Positions 9,711 through 18,383 are shown, numbered from the stretch's first letter. The stretch is 64,000 nucleotides of DNA from J095 sp964517605 (GCA_964517605.1 CAZFCE010000003.1:186001-250000); one strand, 5' to 3'. Numbers and translations: made by a program. Notes: generated by a model not told the origin, from the letters alone.

Positions 9711-10817
9711 TCACTTTAAGGTGCGGCCAAACTGGTCTACAATTACGGCCACAATCACCACCATGCCCACCGCCACATATTGCCAGAAGGGAACCACGCC
9801 CAGCAGCACCAGCCCAAACTGGATGGTGGCAATAATCAGCGAACCTACCACCGTGCCAATAATGGTGCCTTCGCCGCCAAACAGGCTGGCTCCGCCCACC
9901 ACCACCGCCGCAATCGAGAACAGCAGCGTGGTTTCGCCGGCGTTGGCTGCGCCGCTGGTAAACCGCGCCGCCCACATGCTGCCGGCTATACCGGCCAGTA
10001 CCCCGGCCAGAATATACACTTTGGTGATGGTCCATTTTACGGGAATACCGGCGCGGGTGGCTGCCTCAAAATTGCCGCCAATCGCGTAAAGATGCTGGCC
10101 AAATTGGGTTTTAGCCAGGATAAACCAGCAAACCAGCGTTACCAGAACGGTAATCAAAACCACATTGGGCAGCAGCGGGATAATCACGGCCAAATCCGAT
10201 TGAACCGCGTTGGCCGGAACGCTAAAAAATGAAATGCCGTGGTCGGGCCAGTAGTAAATCAGGTAGCCGTTGCCCAATTGGCCCAACTGTGGCGGCTGTT
10301 TGGCTACCGGATAACCGCCCGATAACAACAGGGCAATGCCGTACACCACATAGCCCATGCCTAGCGTGGTAATAAAGGGCGGCACTTTAATTTTGGCTAC
10401 CAGTAGCCCGTTAATCCAGCCGGGAACAGCGCCCACCACCACGCCGCCCAGCATGCCCAGCGGAATGGAAACCCAGGGCGAATATTCGGCGGCTAACAGC
10501 GCCTTCATAATCATGGCGGCCACTACCGCGGCCAACCCCAGCACGTACCCCACCGATAAGTCAATCCCGGCGGCGATGATGATTAACGTTTCGCCCAGCG
10601 CAATCAGCAAAATCTGCGTGGCGTACACTAAAATGCCCTGAATACTGCGCGCGCCCAAAAAGTTGGTATCGTTCATGGATTTGGCGGTTACGGTGAAGAA
10701 AAGCACCATCGCCGCTAAAAATATCCACGGCCAGATTTGCCGGACTAAAATCAGGGTTTCGGCCCTGCTTCGTTTTGGCTTGACAATTTGGGCCGGTTCC
10801 TTTGCCGTTGTGGTCAT
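9711..10817 (-). CDS. Sugar ABC transporter permease (RbsC/FrcC-like)
   Basis: 368 residues with roughly nine or ten hydrophobic segments and the BPD_transp_2 pattern of CUT2 sugar permeases: GIDLSVGYVLGL (residues about 85-96), TLGMGYVVYG, and GTIIGTVVGSLIIATIQFGL near the end. It forms the membrane channel of the importer, with the upstream binding protein and downstream ATPase. The ATG follows a good site (GGAGGG). A terminator-like hairpin lies between the binding-protein gene and this one, so permease and ATPase are probably expressed below the level of the binding protein. Confidence 0.92.
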   Translation of the reverse strand: MTTTAKEPAQIVKPKRSRAETLILVRQIWPWIFLAAMVLFFTVTAKSMNDTNFLGARSIQGILVYATQILLIALGETLIIIAAGIDLSVGYVLGLAAVVAAMIMKALLAAEYSPWVSIPLGMLGGVVVGAVPGWINGLLVAKIKVPPFITTLGMGYVVYGIALLLSGGYPVAKQPPQLGQLGNGYLIYYWPDHGISFFSVPANAVQSDLAVIIPLLPNVVLITVLVTLVCWFILAKTQFGQHLYAIGGNFEAATRAGIPVKWTITKVYILAGVLAGIAGSMWAARFTSGAANAGETTLLFSIAAVVVGGASLFGGEGTIIGTVVGSLIIATIQFGLVLLGVVPFWQYVAVGMVVIVAVIVDQFGRTLK

Positions 10818-10953
10818 TCAACCCTCCGTAAACAGAAATTAGGGGTCGGAAGGCAGGGACTGCCCCCGCTTCCTGACAAGATAGCAATGCCCCGCCGAGG
10901 ACATTTCTATCGCTCTTTGCGTTCAGCTTGTTTGATGTGTTGTGCCCGTTGAA

Positions 10954-10987
10954 AAAAGGGCAGGGGATTTTGGCCCCCTGCCCTTTT
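10954..10987 (-). terminator. Intra-operon hairpin after the sugar-binding protein gene
   Basis: AAAAGGGCAGGGG (10954-10966) pairs with CCCCTGCCCTTTT (10975-10987). It lies just past the binding-protein stop codon and before the permease gene, and on the minus strand it ends in a T-run. This is the usual layout for an attenuator or 3' stabiliser that gives more binding protein than permease. Confidence 0.8.
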
Positions 10988-10999
10988 AGGGGAACTACG

Positions 11000-12973
11000 T
11001 TATTTGGTGTAGAAGAAGCGGGCAACCTGCGGGTCGTCCATGTTGTCGCGGGTGATAATCTGGTAGCCGGTGGGGATATGTTTGGGAATGCTGGTAACGC
11101 CGTTCATGTAGGCCATTGCCATTTCAACGGCAAAGTAGCCCATGTCAGCCGGTTTTTGAGCAATAACCATATCCACGGTTTTAGCTTTCAACATATCAAT
11201 GGCGGTTTCGGTGGCGTCAAAGGCAACCACTTTCACTTTGCCGCTGAGTCCCTTGTTGGCCACAACCTGGCCCGCGCCTTGCGCGCTGAAGACGTTGGTG
11301 CCAAAAATACCGCCGAGGTCGGGTTCTTTTTGCAGCACGGCTTCAACCTGAGCCTGAGCTTTAGAGGGGTCGTCATCGTTGTAATCCACGCCCACCAGTT
11401 TGATGTCGGGGTATTCGGCCAGGGCGGCTTTACAACCCACTTCGCGGGCGTCGGTGCTGCTGATGCCGGGTTTTACGTTTTGGATGTAGACTTTACCTTT
11501 TTTGCCAATGGCGTCGGCCAAGGCTTCGCAGGCCAGTTTGCCGCCCAGTTCGTTATCGGAGGCAATGAAGGAGAGCGGGAATTTTACCGTGCCGGTCAGG
11601 TAGTTGCCGTCGCCAATAAAGGTGTCAACGGTTAGCAGCGGCAGGCCGGCATCGTAGGCTTTTTGCAGGGGGGCCACCATCGCTTCTTTGTCAACCGGGG
11701 CCAGGAACAAAAAGTCGAGGTCGCCGCGGGCTACCATCGCGTCGAGCATGGGGGTTTGCACGGTAGCATTCCAGTTTTCGGGGATTTGCGTAACCAGTTC
11801 AACACCAAAGTTTTCGGCGGCCAGTTCGGCGCCGCGCTGCATGGTAAAGTAGAAGGGGTCTTGCACGCCGGCCAAAAAGCCAACCTTCAGCCCTTCGGTT
11901 TTGGGTTCAATCTTGCCAATTTCGGCGGTGTAGAAGAACTGGGCAACCTTGGGGTCGTCCATGTTGTCGCGGGTGATAATCTGGTAGCCGGTGGGGATAT
12001 GTTTTGGAATGCTGGTAGCGCCATCCAGATAAGCCACGGCCATTTCCACAGCCAGGTAGCCCATGTCGGACGGTTTTTGAGCAATAACCATATCCACGGT
12101 TTTGGCTTTCAGCATTTCAATGGCGGTTTCGGTGGCGTCAAAGGCAACCACTTTCACTTTGCCGCTGAGGCCCTGATTGGCCACAACCTGGCCCGCGCCC
12201 TGCGCGCTGAAGACGTTGGTGCCAAAAATACCGCCGAGGTCGGGGTTTTTCTGGAGCATAGCTTCAACTTGAGCCTGGGCTTTGGAGGGGTCATCATCGT
12301 TGTAGTCCACGCCCACCAGGGTGATGTCGGGGTATTCGGCCAGGGCGGCTTTACAACCCACTTCGCGGGCGTCGGTGCTGCTGATGCCGGGTTTTACGTT
12401 TTGGATGTAGACTTTACCTTTTTTGCCAATGGCGTCGGCCAAGGCTTCGCAGGCCAGTTTGCCGCCCAGTTCGTTATCGGAGGCAATGAAGGAGAGCGGG
12501 AATTTTACCGTGCCGGTCAGGTAGTTGCCGTCGCCAATAAAGGTGTCAACGGTTAGCAGCGGCAGGCCGGCATCGTAGGCTTTTTGCAGGGGGGCCACCA
12601 TCGCTTCTTTGTCAACCGGGGCCAGGAACAAAAAGTCGAGGTCGCCGCGGGCTACCATCGCGTCGAGCATGGGGGTTTGCACGGTAGCATTCCAGTTTTC
12701 GGGGATTTGCGTAACCAGTTCAACACCAAAGTTTTCGGCGGCCAGTTCGGCGCCGCGCTGCATGGTAAAGTAGAAGGGGTCTTGCACGCCGGCCAAAAAG
12801 CCGATTTTAATGGTGTCGGTTGCAACTTCGGATTCTGCGGCGGCTTCGGGGGTAGCGGTGGGGGCAACTGCCAGTTCTTTGGCCGAAACGGGCATCGCGC
12901 TAAAAGCGGCTAAAGTGAGGCTAACCAGCCCTAACAGACTGATTACCAGTCCAAAAATACTTTTGTTTTTCAT
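11000..12973 (-). CDS. Sugar ABC substrate-binding protein with two tandem binding domains
   Basis: About 657 residues, roughly twice the usual length. After a signal peptide (MSKIFG-like hydrophobic stretch ending in AMPVSAKE) and a short Thr/Pro/Ala linker come two complete Peripla_BP_4 domains, about residues 50-350 and 355-657. Both start with GFLAGVQDPFYFTMQRGA and end with GYQIITRDNMDDP. The first ~160 residues of each domain are nearly identical, while their C-terminal halves differ at about 13 positions. I take the ATG at 12973 because it follows AAGGAGGAATGGA; the in-frame ATG 21 bases upstream precedes that site. Homologues of the FrcB/RbsB type bind a sugar for the permease and ATPase encoded downstream. 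The context (fructokinase) suggests fructose or a similar hexose, but this is inference. Confidence 0.9.
   Translation of the reverse strand: MKNKSIFGLVISLLGLVSLTLAAFSAMPVSAKELAVAPTATPEAAAESEVATDTIKIGFLAGVQDPFYFTMQRGAELAAENFGVELVTQIPENWNATVQTPMLDAMVARGDLDFLFLAPVDKEAMVAPLQKAYDAGLPLLTVDTFIGDGNYLTGTVKFPLSFIASDNELGGKLACEALADAIGKKGKVYIQNVKPGISSTDAREVGCKAALAEYPDITLVGVDYNDDDPSKAQAQVEAMLQKNPDLGGIFGTNVFSAQGAGQVVANQGLSGKVKVVAFDATETAIEMLKAKTVDMVIAQKPSDMGYLAVEMAVAYLDGATSIPKHIPTGYQIITRDNMDDPKVAQFFYTAEIGKIEPKTEGLKVGFLAGVQDPFYFTMQRGAELAAENFGVELVTQIPENWNATVQTPMLDAMVARGDLDFLFLAPVDKEAMVAPLQKAYDAGLPLLTVDTFIGDGNYLTGTVKFPLSFIASDNELGGKLACEALADAIGKKGKVYIQNVKPGISSTDAREVGCKAALAEYPDIKLVGVDYNDDDPSKAQAQVEAVLQKEPDLGGIFGTNVFSAQGAGQVVANKGLSGKVKVVAFDATETAIDMLKAKTVDMVIAQKPADMGYFAVEMAMAYMNGVTSIPKHIPTGYQIITRDNMDDPQVARFFYTK
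11006..11881 (-). repeat. Downstream copy of the 921-bp internal gene duplication
   Basis: This stretch is repeated 921 bp away at 11927-12802. The part from 11401 to 11881 (481 bp) is base-for-base identical to 12322-12802. The part from 11006 to 11400 carries many silent and some replacement differences. Confidence 0.95.
11927..12802 (-). repeat. Upstream copy of the 921-bp internal gene duplication
   Basis: Partner of 11006-11881 with an offset of 921 bp (307 codons), so the reading frame is kept. The 5' half of the coding unit (12322-12802) is identical to the other copy and the 3' half has diverged. Confidence 0.95.
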
Positions 12974-13206
12974 TCCATTCCTCCTTGAATACATTGAAAC
13001 AAAGTAATTAAGTTGCGTCAGTTGTATGGCTTTATTGCCGGGGAGGGACGATGGGCGTGGATTCCCACCGGTTAACTCGCCTCCCGTGTTGCGGTTTCTG
13101 CGGGTACTGGGGATATTTTGGGTGTGCCTCGCCTCCTTTGGCTAAATTTTAGAGAAGTTGCAATGATGGTGTGGATAAAACTGCGGCTTTAATCCGACTG
13201 ATTTTC

Positions 13207-13235
13207 ATATTAGCACATAAATGATTAGGTGTCAA
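13207..13235 (-). promoter_or_regulatory. Promoter of the sugar ABC operon
   Basis: On the minus strand TTGACA (13235-13230) and TAATAT (13212-13207) are 17 bp apart. This predicts a leader of about 225 bases before the ATG at 12973. The leader contains GC-rich inverted segments around 13050-13090, but I recognise no known riboswitch in it. Confidence 0.75.
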
Positions 13236-13241
13236 GAAAAT

Positions 13242-13287
13242 TATGATTGACTTCGTACATAATTGATCTATTATAGATTGACTTTTT
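13242..13287 (+). promoter_or_regulatory. Direct repeats between divergent promoters (operator candidates)
   Basis: GATTGACTT occurs twice, around 13245 and 13276, each preceded by TTAT(A). They are 31 bp apart, about three helical turns. The second supplies the -35 box of the fructokinase promoter. They sit between the two divergent promoters, where a shared regulator would bind. Assignment to the DeoR-type regulator is inference. Confidence 0.45.
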
Positions 13288-13307
13288 AAACAAAACTACG
13301 TTATAAT
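13278..13307 (+). promoter_or_regulatory. Promoter of the fructokinase-regulator operon
   Basis: TTGACT (13278-13283) and TATAAT (13302-13307) with an 18-bp spacer, 67 bases before the fructokinase start. Just downstream, at 13319-13334, lies the inverted repeat TGTTC-N6-GAACA, a candidate repressor site over the transcript start. Confidence 0.75.
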
Positions 13308-13374
13308 GGGGTGTAAATGTTCAACCTCGAACAAAGTGTGTCATTTGCACAAACTCTGAAAGGAATTTGGTAAT

Positions 13375-14283
13375 ATGCAGCTCTATGGCGGTATTGAAGC
13401 AGGCGGCACAAAGTTTGTGTGTGCGGTGGGCACAGGGCCAAACGATTTACGGGCCGAAGTTCGGTTTGCCACCACCACACCGGACGAAACCATTAACCAG
13501 GCGATTGCTTTTTTCCGTGAGCAAGCAGCCAAAGAACCGCTGGCTGCTATTGGCATTGCTTCTTTTGGCCCGGTTGACCCCAACCCGGACTCGCCCACAT
13601 TTGGGTACATTACCACCACGCCCAAACCGGGCTGGACGCACACCAATCTGCTGGGAGCCGTGGCGCAGGCCTTACAGGTGCCGGTTGGCTTTGATACCGA
13701 TGTGAACGCGGCGGCGCTGGGTGAGCATTGGTGGGGCGCGGCGCAAGGGCTGGACACTTTTATTTACCTTACCATTGGCACCGGCCTGGGCGGCGGCGGG
13801 CTGGTGAATGGCCGGTTGCAGCACGGCTTAATTCACCCGGAAATGGGCCACATCCTCCTGCCGCACGATTGGCAAGCCGATCCCTACGCCGGCAAATGCC
13901 CCTACCACGGCGATTGTTTTGAGGGCATGGCCGCCGGCCCGGCGCTTGAAGACCGCTGGGGCCGGCCGGCGGCTTCGCTGCCGGTTGATCACCCGGCCTG
14001 GGAGCTTGAGGCGCATTACCTGGCGCTGGGGCTGGTTAATTTTATCTGCGTTCTTTCACCCCAACGGATTATTATGGGCGGCGGGGTCATGGAGCAGCGC
14101 CATCTCTTTCCGCTGTTGCGCGGCAAGGTGCAAAATTTGCTGCGCGGGTATATTCAATCGCCGGCCATTCTGGAGCACATTGACGAGTACATTGTGCCGC
14201 CGGGGTTGGGAAATCGCGCCGGAGTGCTGGGGGCCATCGCGCTGGCCCGGCAAACCGTGGCCGCTGGGGAACCGATGGCCTGA
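13375..14283 (+). CDS. ROK-family fructokinase
   Basis: 302 residues. The N-terminal phosphate-binding motif is GIEAGGTKF, followed by the sugar-site segment FDTDVNAAALGE and the second ATP motif IGTGLGGG. The zinc module HPEMGH...CPYHGDCFEG is the form seen in Mak/ScrK-type ROK fructokinases, which phosphorylate fructose at C6 with ATP. The glucokinase form of this module is different, which favours fructose, though mannose activity is also common in the family. It is the first gene after a consensus promoter, divergent from the sugar importer, and is followed 33 bp later by the regulator gene. The likely role is to phosphorylate the sugar brought in by the importer. Confidence 0.9.
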   Translation: MQLYGGIEAGGTKFVCAVGTGPNDLRAEVRFATTTPDETINQAIAFFREQAAKEPLAAIGIASFGPVDPNPDSPTFGYITTTPKPGWTHTNLLGAVAQALQVPVGFDTDVNAAALGEHWWGAAQGLDTFIYLTIGTGLGGGGLVNGRLQHGLIHPEMGHILLPHDWQADPYAGKCPYHGDCFEGMAAGPALEDRWGRPAASLPVDHPAWELEAHYLALGLVNFICVLSPQRIIMGGGVMEQRHLFPLLRGKVQNLLRGYIQSPAILEHIDEYIVPPGLGNRAGVLGAIALARQTVAAGEPMA

Positions 14284-14316
14284 TTGTAAAAATCCGGGCG
14301 GGAAGGGGCGGTTGGC

Positions 14317-16041
14317 ATGTTAACTGACGAGCGAATAGAACAGATTGTGGCGCTGGTAGAAGAGCGCGGCTTTATCTCGGTCAAAGAGTTGAGCCAGGTT
14401 TACAACGTGTCCGAAGTAACCATCCGGCGTGATTTGCAACGCCTGTACGCCGAAAAGCGGCTGCGACGCACCTACGGCGGCGCGGCTTCGCTGCGCCCAA
14501 CGGCGGCAACCGCCACCCCGGACACCGACCAGAACGCAACGTTTACGCCCAGCGCAGATGGCTTGTTTACGGATCGGGTGGATGTTTTGATTGCCACCTC
14601 GTGCGACCCGTATGCCGACCGGATTTTATTGGACCGGGCTGAGCGCCGCAATATTCAGGTGGTGGCCGAATCGATTGGCATGGCGGGCGTAAAAACGCTG
14701 GTGGCCGTGGATAATTACCAGGCCGGGGTGGCGCTGGGCCGCTGGGCCGGCGAGTACGCCCGGCAACATTTTGCCGGCGCGGCTTGCGTGCTGGATTTAA
14801 CGTATCATCTGGATAACACGCTGGCCCGCAGCCAGGGATTCTTGGCCGGTTTAAAAGAAACCGTGCCCACGGCGCAAATCGCCCTCTCGATTAACGCCCA
14901 ATCCACCTGGGAAACCGCCTACCAGCTCACCACCGACGCCCTGCACGTGTACCCCAACATCAATATTATTTTTGCCATTAACGATTCTACCGCCTGGGGC
15001 GCTATCCGCGCCTGCCGCGATAGCGGTATTGCGCCCGGCTCAACGCTGGTTATCCCGTTTGGACTGGAAGGCGACACCCTGAAAAACGCCCTGGTCATTG
15101 GCGATTATTGCAAGGTTGGGCTGGCCATGTTCCCGGAAATTGTGGGCCGGGTGTGCGTCGAGGCGGCCATCAACGCCTACAACAACAAGCCCATGCCCGG
15201 CCAACTGGTAACGCCGTATGCTATCCTCACCCCGGAAAATTTGCCCCACTTTTACGAGCGCACCGACACCGGCTGGCAAATAAAATGGGGCTTTGTAAAA
15301 AAAGAGCTGCCCATTCCCGTGCCCATTGATCGTACCGCGCCCCGGCTTAACCCGTTGCCCCAACGGATTGGTTTTGTGGTGCCCCACAGCGAGCACGAAT
15401 GGTACAAAAACCTGAGCGATTGCATTAACAGTTACATCAAAGACATGGGCATTGAGACAGAGGTTATCAACGCCGCCCAAAACCTAAAGGATGAAGTGGC
15501 CGTGCGCAAGTGGCGCATTGCCCAAATGGCCGCCGGGCAGGTGCAGCCGGAAGATGTAATCATTATTGGCGATGGCCAGATTAGCGTTTACCTGGCCGAA
15601 GAAATAGTCAACAAAGAAAATATTACCGTTATCACCAACTCAATCCCCGTATTTGAAATTTTGCGCAACCGGCCCAACATCACCTTGATTTTAACCGGCG
15701 GCCTGGTGCGCCACGGCAGCGACACGCTGATTGGCCCCACCGCCGAAGCCGCCCTGCGCGAACTCCGCGCCGACAAGCTGTTTTTGGCCATCACCGGCGT
15801 TTCGCTTGATTTTGGCCTGTCGCACACCAACCTGGCCGAAGTAACCATGAAACAGGCCATGATCCGGGCCGCCCGCGAAGTTATTTTGCTGGCCGACCAC
15901 ACCAAGTTTGATGAAGAATCGGTGGTGCAGGTGGCTCCTATCAATGTGGTTAACAAATTAGTTACCGATAACGCCCTGCCGGCCAGCATTCGGCTGGATT
16001 TAACCAAACGCGGGGTAGAGATTATCCTGGCCAAAACTTAA
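14317..16041 (+). CDS. Hybrid DeoR-type regulator with an embedded periplasmic-binding-protein domain
   Basis: 574 residues, more than twice the ~250 of normal DeoR proteins. Residues 1-57 are a DeoR helix-turn-helix (LTDERIEQIVALVEERG, then VSEVTIRRDLQRL, then RTYGGA). Residues about 85-330 look like a sugar-binding PBP/LacI-type sensor: VLIATSCDPYAD, the AVDNYQAGVALGRWAGEYA segment typical of RbsB-like folds, and FAINDSTAWGAIRACRDSG. Residues about 390-560 are a DeoRC sensor domain (IGDGQISVYLAEEI, ILTGGLVRHGSDTLIGPTAE, LADHTKFDEESVV), the phospho-sugar-binding half of DeoR proteins. It is therefore a DeoR protein with a second ligand domain inserted between DNA-binding and sensor parts. 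No signal peptide or membrane segment is seen, so it is cytoplasmic. It lies 33 bp after the fructokinase gene, probably in one operon. Confidence 0.88.
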   Translation: MLTDERIEQIVALVEERGFISVKELSQVYNVSEVTIRRDLQRLYAEKRLRRTYGGAASLRPTAATATPDTDQNATFTPSADGLFTDRVDVLIATSCDPYADRILLDRAERRNIQVVAESIGMAGVKTLVAVDNYQAGVALGRWAGEYARQHFAGAACVLDLTYHLDNTLARSQGFLAGLKETVPTAQIALSINAQSTWETAYQLTTDALHVYPNINIIFAINDSTAWGAIRACRDSGIAPGSTLVIPFGLEGDTLKNALVIGDYCKVGLAMFPEIVGRVCVEAAINAYNNKPMPGQLVTPYAILTPENLPHFYERTDTGWQIKWGFVKKELPIPVPIDRTAPRLNPLPQRIGFVVPHSEHEWYKNLSDCINSYIKDMGIETEVINAAQNLKDEVAVRKWRIAQMAAGQVQPEDVIIIGDGQISVYLAEEIVNKENITVITNSIPVFEILRNRPNITLILTGGLVRHGSDTLIGPTAEAALRELRADKLFLAITGVSLDFGLSHTNLAEVTMKQAMIRAAREVILLADHTKFDEESVVQVAPINVVNKLVTDNALPASIRLDLTKRGVEIILAKT

Positions 16042-16062
16042 ACCAGAACCGGTCCTTACCGG

Positions 16063-16100
16063 GGCGCTAAAGGCGGATTGCCGCTTTTTGCGCCTTTTTT
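16063..16100 (+). terminator. Terminator of the fructokinase-regulator operon
   Basis: GGCGC (16063-16067) plus AAAGGCGG pair with CCGCTTTTT plus GCGCC (to 16094), followed by six T. It lies 22 bases past the regulator stop codon. Confidence 0.85.
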
Positions 16101-16319
16101 ATTTTTATCGCCCGGTTAACCTTTTACGTAAAATTTACTCCAGAAGCCGCCACCTTTTGCCGATAGAATATAACGGGGTTTGTGGTTTAACCTTAACCGT
16201 TGGGATTCTGGCCGAAACCGGGGAGCAACAGCAACAATAAAGCCGAATATTTACCCAAAATCACGCAACGAGCGGTCTTGGGCGGCCAACCAACTCGCTA
16301 TTTTCAAGGGGGAAAGCAA

Positions 16320-18383
16320 ATGGGATTTGTAGCCGATTATCTGGATTATATTTTGTTTGGCGGTGGATTACTGTTAACCGCCGCCGTTTCAACCGCCGTT
16401 GTTACCTACATTTACCGGCGCGGCCTGGCGTTGCGCCTGAACATGATTATCATTGCCGGCACCGTGGCGGCGGCTTTGGGCGGTTTTGTGCTGGGCAAAA
16501 TGGGGTTTACGTTTGCCGGGGTGATCACGGCCATGATTATTGTGCTGGTTTTTGGCATTGGCATGGTATCGTTGCTGCTCAAACGGATTATCGAGCCGCT
16601 GCGCCAGGTGGCTCAGGCCGCCGCGCACCTGGCCACGGGCCGGCTTGACCAGCACCTAAACATTGGCAGCGCCGATGAAATTGGCGAGGTGGCTGTGGCG
16701 TTAACCGGCGTGGCCGATTATCTGCGCCAAACCGTTGAGGTAATGTCAAAATTTGCCACCGGTAATCTGTCCGTAGAAATAGCTGTTCGCTCCGATGAGG
16801 ATGCGCTTGGCCGGTCGCTCAAGGGCATGGTCGCGGGGCTGCGGCAAAATATTGACGCCATCATTGCCAGCGCCGATGAAATGAGCAGCATTTCTAACGA
16901 TATTGCCACGGTCACGGCCCAATCCGGCGAAGTGGCGCTGCAAATATCTAACACTATCCAGCATATTGCCGCCGGAACCACCCAACAGGCCGAAAGTGTG
17001 GAAAGAACCGCCCGCGCCGTAGACCAGATGACGCACGCCATTCACGGCGTGGCGCAAGGAGCGCAGGAGCAATCCACCGCCGTGGGGCAGGCATCAATCA
17101 TTACCAACCAGCTTTCGCTGGCCATCGGGCAGGTTTCGGCCAACGTTAATCAACTGGGCACGCTCAAGCAAGAGGTGGAGTACACCGCCCAAAAAGTGCG
17201 CGACATGGGCAAACGCTCCCAACAAATTGGCGCAATCGTCAAAACCATCGAAGATATTGCCAGCCAAACCAACCTGCTGGCCCTCAACGCCGCCATCGAG
17301 GCCGCCCGCGCTGGCGAACACGGCAAGGGCTTTGCCGTGGTGGCCGACGAAGTGCGCAAACTGGCCGAAAAATCGGCCACCGCCACCCACGAAATCACCA
17401 GTTTAATTCAGGATGTGCAGCACTCGGTGAGCGAGGCGGTTACGGCCATGGATAAAAGCTCGGCCAGGCTGGAGCAGCAGGTGCAGCAAATTACCGGCGT
17501 TACCGCCGAAATGAGCCAGGGTTCTAAACAGGTGGTTCACGCCATCGAGTCGGTTTCGGCGGTGGTTGAGGAAAACACCGCCGCCACCCAGCAAATGTCG
17601 GCGGGAGCCTCTGAGGTGGCCGAGGCGATGGAAAACATTGCCAGCATTAGCCAGGAAAACAGCGCGGCGGTTGAGGAGATTAGCGCCTCTACCGAGGAAA
17701 TGAGCGCCCAGGTGGCCGATATTAGCCGGGCCACCAAACTTTTCAGCGAAAAAGCCGTTCAATTGCAACAAACGGTGCTGCACATTTCTACCAAAAAGAT
17801 TACCGGCAAGGTGTCGCGCGGCACGGCGTTGTTGGGCCGCATAGATTTTGTGAAAGAGCGTTACGGCCAGAGCGCGTGGGAGCGGGTGCTGCGGCGCGTT
17901 CCGCCGGACGGGCAAAAAATCCTGCGGAATAAAATAGACCCCGGCGGTGAATATCCGCCGGAGATTTTGGCCGAGTTAACCAACGCTATTAAAACCGAAC
18001 TGGCCAACGGCAGCGATGACATTTTGCGCGAGATGACCGCTTTTAGGGCCAAGTTTGATGTGCTGCCCGGCGGCAAACTGGCGCAGCATTTTCAACCGGG
18101 CAACCCCGGCTACACCATCCGCCGGATGGATTTGTGCCTGCGCCACAACTGGGGCGAGGGCGTGATTGTGCGCACCTTTGATATAGCGCCAAACCACGTG
18201 CGCCAGGAGGTGGACATGGGCGGCAAACAACCCCGCGAACGCTGCACCTACAACCACGTGGGCTGGATGGAAGGCGTTATCATCGAAGCCGGCGGCATTC
18301 CCCACATCAAAAAGACCAAATGCATGCACAGCGGCGATCCCTGCTGCGAGTATGATATTTGGTGGGAGATGGCGGGCAGATAG
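16320..18383 (+). CDS. Methyl-accepting chemotaxis-like receptor with C-terminal V4R-like domain
   Basis: 687 residues from the ATG at 16320, which follows AAGGGGGAAAG; the longer frame would need a TTG start. Three membrane segments (about 8-30, 38-57 and 65-88) lie close together, with no room for an outside sensor domain. A HAMP domain follows (about 88-140). The cytoplasmic methyl-accepting helical hairpin has its tip near residue 313 (DIASQTNLLALNAAIEAARAG), the CheA/CheW contact. From about residue 495 there is an added domain with the pattern of V4R-type small-molecule-binding modules (ERYGQSAWERVLRRVP near its start; CMHSGDPCCEYDIWW at the end, with a possible metal- or cofactor-binding cysteine set). 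A cytoplasmic cue sensed at the C-terminus is inferred. No che genes lie nearby. Confidence 0.88.
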   Translation: MGFVADYLDYILFGGGLLLTAAVSTAVVTYIYRRGLALRLNMIIIAGTVAAALGGFVLGKMGFTFAGVITAMIIVLVFGIGMVSLLLKRIIEPLRQVAQAAAHLATGRLDQHLNIGSADEIGEVAVALTGVADYLRQTVEVMSKFATGNLSVEIAVRSDEDALGRSLKGMVAGLRQNIDAIIASADEMSSISNDIATVTAQSGEVALQISNTIQHIAAGTTQQAESVERTARAVDQMTHAIHGVAQGAQEQSTAVGQASIITNQLSLAIGQVSANVNQLGTLKQEVEYTAQKVRDMGKRSQQIGAIVKTIEDIASQTNLLALNAAIEAARAGEHGKGFAVVADEVRKLAEKSATATHEITSLIQDVQHSVSEAVTAMDKSSARLEQQVQQITGVTAEMSQGSKQVVHAIESVSAVVEENTAATQQMSAGASEVAEAMENIASISQENSAAVEEISASTEEMSAQVADISRATKLFSEKAVQLQQTVLHISTKKITGKVSRGTALLGRIDFVKERYGQSAWERVLRRVPPDGQKILRNKIDPGGEYPPEILAELTNAIKTELANGSDDILREMTAFRAKFDVLPGGKLAQHFQPGNPGYTIRRMDLCLRHNWGEGVIVRTFDIAPNHVRQEVDMGGKQPRERCTYNHVGWMEGVIIEAGGIPHIKKTKCMHSGDPCCEYDIWWEMAGR

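Noticed and set aside
11663..12913. Two long plus-strand reading frames with near-identical N-termini
   Set aside because: They are antisense shadows of the duplicated binding-protein gene, whose minus-strand product has a clear fold, signal peptide and ribosome binding site.
11000..12973. The domain duplication as pure assembly error
   Set aside because: Not fully excluded, but the 3' halves differ at many silent sites and about 13 residues, and a distinct linker joins the domains, which an assembly copy would not create.
12974..13200. Riboswitch in the sugar ABC leader
   Set aside because: GC-rich inverted segments are present but no conserved motif of a known class is visible.
13335..13351. 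Rex-like site upstream of the fructokinase gene
   Set aside because: TGTG and CACA are seven bases apart rather than eight with matching flanks, so it does not meet the Rex pattern.
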